This document shows, one piece after another, positions 57,260 to 64,000 of a stretch of 64,000 bases of DNA. Positions within the stretch are counted from its first letter, which is position 1; each line of letters opens with the position of its first letter. Source of the DNA: Conoideocrella luteorostrata (Eukaryota > Ascomycota > Sordariomycetes > Hypocreales > Clavicipitaceae); assembly GCA_032433595.1 (NCBI GenBank), contig JASWJB010000132.1:1-64000 (forward strand). Reading direction: 5' to 3'. The notes under the pieces are model-generated. The model was not told the DNA's origin. It ran no database searches and saw only the letters and a list, made by a program, of their open reading frames with translations. A program made the translations under genes and the position numbers.

Positions 57260-58129
57260 GCCAGTTCCATGTGGCAGGCGACCAAGTGATTGATTTCAAG
57301 ATCACTGGCAACCAGTTGCACTTGAAGAAGATGAAAAACACGGCGCGAGACTACTGCGTTGGGGTGATTTCTCGTTTTGTACATACACATCCAAATTGTA
57401 ACACCACGCATGACGACCATGTAATACTAGATCTGATACCATTGTAGAATTTCATTTGCATGAGTATAAGCACACTTGCATTTACAGTACCTGGCAAAGA
57501 GTATATGCGCTTGCCTTTGTAATAAAGGGCACCAGAGTATATATATCCTAGAGCTTCATAAATCAGAAAACTTCACACCTGCTGCGGCAATCAGAATAGG
57601 AAACAGCTACACCTTGAAGACGGAAAGAAACAAATAGAAGTTAATAAAACAAAATAGGTTATAGAGCGTAGAGTACAGAGAGTAAAATTATAAATGAATA
57701 TTCATCAAGATAATACACTATATAAGTGAAGGTAATTGTTGACGCAGAGCGCTGGTACAGGAAGTATAAAGAAATTTGGTCTGTTAGTTGTCAGCCCAGG
57801 TGTCGCTAACTTTGGACAAATAAGAACGCGAACTCTCTTTGCCTCCCACTGCAGGTAAGACTCTCCACAAAGAACAGTAGGAGCGTGCTGGAAATCCCGT
57901 GCGCTGAGTAATCCTACCCAGATGATGCCGGAGATTAAGTGGTTGCCACAGTTGATATAAATGGCATGAAAACCTATGAAAAGTAGCCTCTGGCCTCGCC
58001 ATTTTAATATCACAAGTACATAGGAAAAACACGAATTCAAAATGAGTGTGCCGTGATTGCGCGGGATATATGTTATTGACTGTGGATTCCTGTGAATGTC
58101 TTCTTTTCCACCTCTTTATCCATTGTGCT
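57260..58129. other. Convergent intergenic region
   Basis: About 870 bp between facing stops of mL41 and the lipase. The sequence is AT-rich with many TATA/AATA runs at 57600-57730, consistent with 3' UTRs. A 169-codon minus-strand frame (57784-58293) overlaps the lipase 3' end in another phase and is taken as chance. Confidence 0.45.
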
Positions 58130-60874
58130 TTACTTGGAGACAGCCGCTTCCTCATTTTTACCCAGTTCCTTGGCCTGGGTTTGCTTACCATCGGCCGATA
58201 GGAAGCTTTCAATAGCTGGCCGAGTCGTACCTGCAGCCAACAATTCGTCGGCCCTAGCCACATCATCTGATGCCGGTAGACCAGACACCTCAACCCGGGA
58301 GCCTAATTGGCTGAGCGGACGAGAACCAGGTGCTGGATTGACCGCCGAGTTCAAAGTAACCATACTAGCTGTTTCTGCGTCCTTCTTAAGGCTAAAAGGA
58401 AGTGCAATGCCATCTATGAAGGGGCGCTTGCCTGCAACTCCAGTTTCAGGGACGTAATTAGGACTCAGGAGTCCAGGATGATCTGCTTCTTGCTCCTTGC
58501 GGCGCTCTATAAGTTGTGCCACTGGAGTGTTCTTATTCAGCAACAGGTCATCTGTCTGATTCTCATCCACAACTGTACGGCGGCGAGATCTACTTCTAGT
58601 TTCGATTGTGGTCTTGGGGGCGGCTGGTTGTTGGGACTTAATATCTTGGTATGACCGTGCTCCTCTACCCTCATCACCAGTGACGTCCTGGGCCTCTGGT
58701 GTTTTGTCGGCCTCCTGCTCGCGCTCAACCGTAAGCTCATCGTGCTTAGAGCCCCAAAAAGACCAGAGAGCTAGGCCCATACTCTTGGTCTTCTTCTTCT
58801 TCTCAACCATATCCGCATTGATTAATCGTCTCCCTGCAAGTGCCGTCGGCGGGGGGTTTTCATCGGATCCAAAGTCTTGGAAACCCGTCACCATGTCCTT
58901 GATAATTTTCTTGTGAACCTTGGTTTTGGCAGACGAGTACCTCTGATCCCACTGGCTTCTTGTTCCCAGCCACCGCTTCACCGTCCCTTCTTTAACCACA
59001 CCAATATCGGAGACATTCATGCAGCAACCTGGAAGTTCTGCCTCTTGAGCCAAAGGAATTGTGATACCATGACGTGTTACTCGTTGACGAATCATGTGTT
59101 TCTTGAAGGGCGGCAATGAGTCGCCGGCTTTGCCGACCTGCCCCGGGCCTGCGTCCTCGATTTGACGCTTTTCGTCTGCATGCAGCTGATCATTCTCCGT
59201 AGTATCTCTTTCCGATGCTGAACTTGAAATGACGGAGATATCGTCATCATCCAAGATCTCAATACCCCTTTTCTGCGCTCTTGCAAGAGCCCAAGCCCCG
59301 AATTGGGCAACAGACCGATACATAAACTTGGCAGGTCTTGTAAAACTGAGGGTCGGAGCGACATGACACAAGTCATCCCATACTTGGAGTTGGACGTCTG
59401 TAGGTTTATATTTTTGTAACTGTTCACGTTCTTTTTCTGACAGAGACTCCAACGGCGGAGAATATTTAGCTGGATCAGCACATTTGTGAGCCAAGTAAAT
59501 TTGCTCATCACGCAAAATCTCTCCACCCCCAACCATAATTAGTAACGGGGGAAGACCGCCGAGAGTCGTTTGCATAACTGGGCTCACCAAGGGGTGGTTA
59601 AGCAGAGCATTTGTCGTATACATCTAACTCCCATGAGTAAGTATGCCTGTATATATGTGAAATGACACATACCTGAATTTGATCTTTGATAGTGAGCGGT
59701 TTGCCATCAACAGTCACTGATAAGTGCTTTGTGGTGCCGGTGTCTTTTCCAGGAAGATCGCCCAGGTTCTCCGCGTCTACAGCTTTCTCACGCTCAACAT
59801 TGGCTCCATTGCTCTGCTTTTCGGCAGCGCTGGATTCGGTTGCCTTCTTCGCTTTGATTGTTTGCTTGTCTGCTTCACTGCGAAGCATCGCGACGTCATC
59901 GTCATTTGGGGGCGGCCAGGCACGGGAAGGTTTGTGGTGAAACCCAGATTGTGGAATATAATCGAACGGTGCATCCGAACCAACACTCGGAAACGAATGC
60001 GTTAAGTCCACCCAAGGGCTGAGTAGAATGCCTCCAGCAGGAAGGGGAATTCCTTGGTCCCTCAAGACACACAACATAGACATGACCATGCCACCTCCAG
60101 CAGAGTCGCCAGCCAGGACGATGGTACCCGGATCTTGAACGGAGAGAAGATACAGGTAAGCTGCCAGGCAATCCTGGAGTCCGCAGGGGAAGGGGAACTG
60201 TGGTGCGAGACGGTATTTTGGCGCAAAAACACGAGCTTTCAGTTTACGCGCATGCCGCTGCATCTGGTAACGATGTTCGTCGACACTTCCGAAGAAGTAG
60301 GCCCCGCCGTGGACGTAAAGCATAACACGCCTCCCAGGGTCATCAATGGCTTTTCTAGCATTATAATGAGCCTTCATTTCAATCCATTCAGCCTCAAGCG
60401 TGGACTTTGGTTTCCGCCATTGCCACCATTGTCTGCCGCCAACTTGGGCGATGCCGTCTACCCCTAATTGAGCTTGAAGTAATTCTGCTGAGCGTGATCG
60501 ATACTCGTCGGCTATTTTTACGGTCTCGACTCTTATCCATTGCGGGTTGGGCACCCACTGGGACGTAAAGGCTTGGAGCTCCTCTACAGTGTGGTGTGAC
60601 GCGAAGTCCAAGAACGACCGAATAAGATGAAGCCCTTCGTCGTAAGACAGGTGCGCTGTCGGCCGTTCCCTCAACGGCTTTCGATTTAGAAACTGTAGCG
60701 GCACGATATCACTGCAGTTAGCTTGACTGCGATTAACGGGGTCTCGGGTGAGATGACATCACGCGACCGTAACGCCAGCTCTCGAAATTGCTGCAAACAT
60801 ACATGAGAAAACAGCGTAGAGACCACTGTAGGCGTAACGGCCAAAGAAACCGAAGTCGTATTCAACTTATTCAT
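58130..60874 (-). CDS. Hormone-sensitive-lipase-type alpha/beta hydrolase, 861 residues
   Basis: Esterase or lipase of the HSL (GDSAGG) class, probably acting on steryl or acylglycerol esters. Three exons: 60874-60803, 60692-59673, 59623-58130 (introns 110 and 49 nt) give 861 residues. The first 24 codons (MNKLNTTSVSLAVTPTVVST) are joined to FLNRKPLRERPT; starting at the internal ATG at 60704 would lose them. The oxyanion motif HGGAYF is at 152-157, the nucleophile S221 lies in AGDSAGGG, the acid is E399 or D403 in GGEILRDEQ, and the base is H451 in WDDLCHVAP. Usually the acid block reads DxLRDE, so a Glu may act here. The second half (about 480-861) is a long disordered extension with SKHDELTVE and many Lys/Arg/Glu, normal for the filamentous-fungus members. 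Divergent from TSR2. Confidence 0.93.
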
Positions 60875-61344
60875 ATTCGCTGCAGAGTGTCAATGACGGG
60901 AGTCATGATAATGAAAATAAACACGACAACAGAGAGCTTGGCTTGCAAAGTGACAAACAAGCCCATCTCATTTCGCGGCGCAAGCGAGAGCAAAGCACCT
61001 AACTAAGTAGTTAGTTAATTTAGGCCGTGCTGCTTTCGGACTGGTCGGGGCAGGTACCAAGATGATGTCATTGGTTCAACTCAATGCTGCGAGAACGCTC
61101 ATGGCTTGGCTCCGTGATGCCGGGCATGGGTGGGGCCCAGGTGGTCGGACATATCGGGCCAACTCCACAAATCGCCTGGTCCCCTGCTTGCCAGCCTATC
61201 AGCCCTCTGGCCCTGTGGTTGGCCAGAGTGCGTGAGCATAACCGTCGAAAATTTTATCGAGTTTGGTCATTGTGGTGCACAACTTCCGTCCAATACCCCG
61301 CCAAGAAACAAACAAATAAAGTCAAGAGTCGCCATACAGTGATC
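60875..61344. promoter_or_regulatory. Divergent promoter region (lipase / TSR2)
   Basis: 470 bp between opposite starts. Contains ACTAAGTAGTTAGTTAAT at about 61002-61019, one of the TTAGTTA-type stretches. No gene is seen. Confidence 0.45.
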
Positions 61345-62034
61345 ATGGCTTCATCTACAAACCCTGCGCCGTTGCCGTCAGCAGGTATGATTAGACCACA
61401 ATTTTTTTTTTTTTTTTTGGTGAAGTCAACGTAAACTAATCCTCCCATTTCAGCTGACCGTCAAGGAAACTTCGAGAAAGCCGTTAGTTACTCACTTCAC
61501 CTCTGGCCGGCGCTGACCCTTGCCGTCCAAAATGGTTGGGGTGGTCCTGATTCTGCTGATAAACGAGACTGGTTTGCCGGCGCCGTTGTTGACTTGTTCC
61601 CCGAGTTTACTGATGCCGCCGAGGGTCAGCAGACGAAGGTCACCGAAGAGCCTGATATGGAGTATGTAGAAACATTTCTGCTTCAAGTCATGATTGATGA
61701 ATTTGAGGTAAATACCGATGATGATTCAGGGATGGAAGTTGCTGGTAATATCATTCGAGCGCGCGCCCAATGTGCTATTGGTCAATATGACGAAGTCAAC
61801 AGGCTCTGGGAGCGATTTCAGAACCTCCGAGGTGAAAGAGTGGGCTCCATGTTCCGACAGGCCGAGGACGCAGATCAGGACACAGACTGGGAATCCGATG
61901 ACGATGATGACGATGACAATGACAATGAGGGTGGTGCTGATGCTGTTATGACAGACGCCGCTGCACCGAAAGAAAAGCCGGCTCCAGAAATCGACGAGGA
62001 CGGCTTCACAACAGTCACACACAGGAAAAGGTAG
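61345..62034 (+). CDS. TSR2: Pre-rRNA processing protein TSR2
   Basis: Escortin that carries eS26 (Rps26) to the 40S precursor. Exons 61345-61384 and 61454-62034 (69-nt intron, GTATGA to TTTCAG, containing a T-run at 61402-61419) give 206 residues. The first exon codes only 13 residues (MASSTNPAPLPSA). The WGG domain is at about 15-110, with SLHLWPALTLAVQNGWGG and DWFAGAVVDLFPEF. The C-terminal third is acidic (DWESDDDDDDDND) and ends DEDGFTTVTHRKR, the family's usual ending. The frame before the intron is short enough that an ATG within exon 2 could be mistaken for the start. Confidence 0.95.
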
Positions 62035-62238
62035 AATGAAAAAAGTGAGACAAGTGGTAGTGCTCGCTGATTATTGACCACTCACTTCCGCATATTGATA
62101 CCCAGTGCATATATACAAACGTTTACTACGAAGTCAGCTCTCAGGAAAATGTTGGGAATTTCGCAAAGGAATCAGAACGCCGAGTTCCGCACGATCGGAA
62201 TGGACTGAGCTACTACCTCAGCCAAATGATGGTTACAT

Positions 62239-63587
62239 TTATTCCCAGTCATCGTCACTATCGTCTCCTTTCTTGGAGTCCTTGGGACTGCTGGGCGCCT
62301 GGCTGGTCTTGCCTGAGGTCGCTCCGACAACATCGTAGCTCGCCTCGCTGTCTGCCTGCGACTTTTCGTCGTTAGATTTCCGGGCCTCGGCTGGCTTGAG
62401 AAGACCGTCCTGGCGTTGAATGGTTGTAGAGGAAGCGCCGGAACTGGGTTTTTGGCCAAGAGGCTTCTTTGCGTCTTCCACTCCCTCCTCCTCGGATTCA
62501 TCATCGTCGTCCCATCCTACTTCGTCTTCAGCGGAGGCGGCTACCGAAGTACATAGGTTAGCATATATAATTTTCAATCATGAGCCAGACCCCCCACAAA
62601 AAAAACCAGAAACCTACCTTTCAAAAGATCTTTTCGTCTCGATTCCGCCGTTTCAATGCCATGCCTGAGGAAGTAGTATCGCTTCCAGAAGTCTGCATAC
62701 GAGACCTGGTCAGGAACAAGCTTCTCCATTGAAGCCCGCAGTTCAGGGTATTTCGCAAGGTCAGCAGCGACAGTGTCGGTCTTCTTTTCCACATCAAAGT
62801 CCTTGGCCCAGCTTTCAAATTCATCGCCTGCAGGGTCCTTGGTGAACCCTTCTGCAGCTGTATGAATGACATGCATCTGCGCATCAAAGCGAGATGTGTG
62901 TATTACCCGCTTTCCTTGTGCGTCCTTACTTTCGAACAGCACCGTGGAGTCTTGCGACGACTCGTCTGGGGGAGCAACGCTAACAGCGTCACGCAGAAAG
63001 TTCCGGATATTCCCACCAAATCGTAAGAGAGCCTCATCCGCGGCGTCTTCAGCTTTCTGGAGGTCTTTAAGACGCTTAGCAGCTTCCGCCCGAAGTCGTG
63101 ATAAGACGGTCTCAGACTGTTCGACCACGTCATCGGATGGGTTGGCCCTCGTCTTTGTAGGAGTGGATTGTACATCGTCGGCGTCTTTAGCTGCGTCGGC
63201 GAGCGGGGCTGTGTTCAATGATAGCGATCGTGTTCGATTCATTAGACTTTCGCGGAGGTCTGTCAAGCCTTTAGTTGCATCTTCTCCAACCTCAGCAAGC
63301 TCCTTCTGGGCTTGCGTGTACACGGATTCCCCCTAGAATCATGGTCAGCAAGACACCCATGCCATTGATCTTAATAGCCGAGCTTTGGTTAAGCTCACCT
63401 GCTTCATGACATTGCCCAGAAATCCGCCAATTTTCATGCCCCATGCACTAGAAGAAATAGCCTTGTATGCGTCTTGCAAGTCATTATTCAACGATGACTC
63501 CTCCTGCTCCGGCTTTGGTGTTTCGTTCGACTCCGTCCTGTCCTTAGGATAAGCCTCCTCCTGAATGTGGTCGTAGGCGAGGTCCAT
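62239..63587 (-). CDS. BSD-domain protein (Dos2-like)
   Basis: Soluble protein of unknown exact role; yeast Dos2 and relatives share the BSD fold, also found in TFIIH p62 and synapse-associated proteins. Exons 63587-63399, 63332-62618 and 62540-62239 (introns 66 and 77 nt) give 401 residues. An acidic N-terminus with GMKIGGFLGNVMKQGESVYTQ spans the first splice; the heptad-like region RLRAEAAKRLKDLQKAEDAADE is a probable coiled coil (about 140-165). The BSD domain (about 225-290) shows FDVEKKTDTVAADLAKYPEL and the signature YADFWKRYYFLRHGIE. The tail is very acidic and ends GDDSDDDWE. It faces TSR2 with 204 bp between stops. Confidence 0.92.
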
Positions 63588-63982
63588 CGCTTATGCCCTT
63601 GTCTTTAATTTTAATTTTTTAAATAGCTCACAGGATATGCCCGAGTCGTAGGTCTGATGTCTATTGCGTACACTGCACTGAGCATGCACTTTGATATCCT
63701 TATGCCGGTTGGTTCTGATGAATGTTGACCGCAAGCTCCCTCCCAGCCGGGTTTTGGCGGGGCTTCGGCAGGTGAGGCCACATCGCGGCGGTCAGTTGCA
63801 GCTACACGTGATTTTTGGCACTAGCAGCAAATGATGCGCGCATTCATCAGCACAAATCAACCAACTCGTTGGGTAATCGAAGCCTTTAAGACGCAGCTTG
63901 TTACATACATTTTGTAATATTCGTTTGACCATAGCATCTCTAAACAAGAATATTGACACAAACGATTAGTGGAATCAGTACG
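63588..63982. other. Upstream region of the BSD gene
   Basis: About 395 bp. Likely the promoter of the BSD gene and possibly that of a plus-strand gene starting at the window edge. No motif is recognised. Confidence 0.4.
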
Positions 63983-64000
63983 ATGGACACCGGCCACCGC
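63983..64000 (+). CDS. Possible start of a further gene, cut by the window edge
   Basis: An ATG in good context (GTACGATGG) opens a frame reading MDTGHR to the last base. It is divergent from the BSD gene at a normal promoter distance. With six codons visible the product cannot be identified, and the ATG may be chance. Confidence 0.25.

Noticed and set aside
59598..60704. Start of the HSL-type lipase at the internal ATG 60704
   Set aside because: The splice from 60803 to 60692 joins a family-like N-terminus in phase and replaces the first four residues of that frame.
1..64000. tRNA, rRNA, CRISPR arrays or intact transposons
   Set aside because: No cloverleaf-consistent B-box pattern, rRNA core sequence, regularly spaced repeats or transposase/reverse-transcriptase motif was seen by eye; a tRNAscan and RepeatMasker run would be decisive.

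Overview
This is a stretch of ordinary nuclear chromosome from a filamentous ascomycete. Genes carry short introns (about 45-130 nt, GTRNGT donors, CTAAC-like branch sites, YAG acceptors). Proteins read best as Sordariomycete, probably Hypocreales (Clavicipitaceae-like). The gene-poor stretches are sprinkled with a short palindrome, TACTCCGTACGGAGTA, which I associate from general knowledge with hypocrealean genomes. The genus cannot be fixed from the sequence alone. No rRNA, tRNA, CRISPR array or intact transposon was recognised. All gene models were built by hand from reading frames, splice sites, phase agreement and protein motifs.

Layout. (1) 0.2-2.7 kb: a 56-residue one-helix protein and a heterochromatin protein 1 (HP1) homologue, both minus. 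(2) 2.7-14.7 kb: a gene-poor, repeat-rich block whose only convincing gene is a secreted neprosin-like (DUF239) protein. (3) 14.7-24.2 kb: a conserved fungal coiled-coil protein, COX15, UTP14 and a vacuolar Ca2+/H+ exchanger. (4) 24.2-27.3 kb: a second gene-poor block. (5) 27.3-39.7 kb: a GH81 beta-1,3-glucanase, an STN1-like telomere OB-fold protein, a DNAJC9-type J protein, a RibD-like deaminase, a GH115 alpha-glucuronidase, a 101-residue Cys-rich protein and an 82-residue one-helix protein. (6) 39.7-42.4 kb: a third gene-poor block. (7) 42.4-51.4 kb: an Argonaute with a DEDD active site, an alpha/beta hydrolase ending in AKI, an undescribed OB-fold-like protein and a 14-helix-type MFS exporter. 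(8) 52.5-64 kb: TRAPPC11, mitochondrial ribosomal protein mL41, a large HSL-type lipase, TSR2, a BSD-domain protein, and possibly the first codons of one more gene.

How the genes relate. There is no metabolic gene cluster: neighbours are mostly housekeeping genes in divergent or convergent pairs. Loose themes are chromatin, RNA silencing and chromosome ends (HP1, Argonaute, STN1-like, the unknown OB-fold protein), ribosome biogenesis (UTP14, TSR2, mL41) and extracellular polysaccharide or protein degradation (GH81, GH115, neprosin). The best candidates for something new are the OB-fold-like protein at 48.2-49.2 kb, the 101-residue Cys-rich protein, the two one-helix microproteins, and the palindrome family, including a perfect 16-bp-arm hairpin in the MFS promoter.
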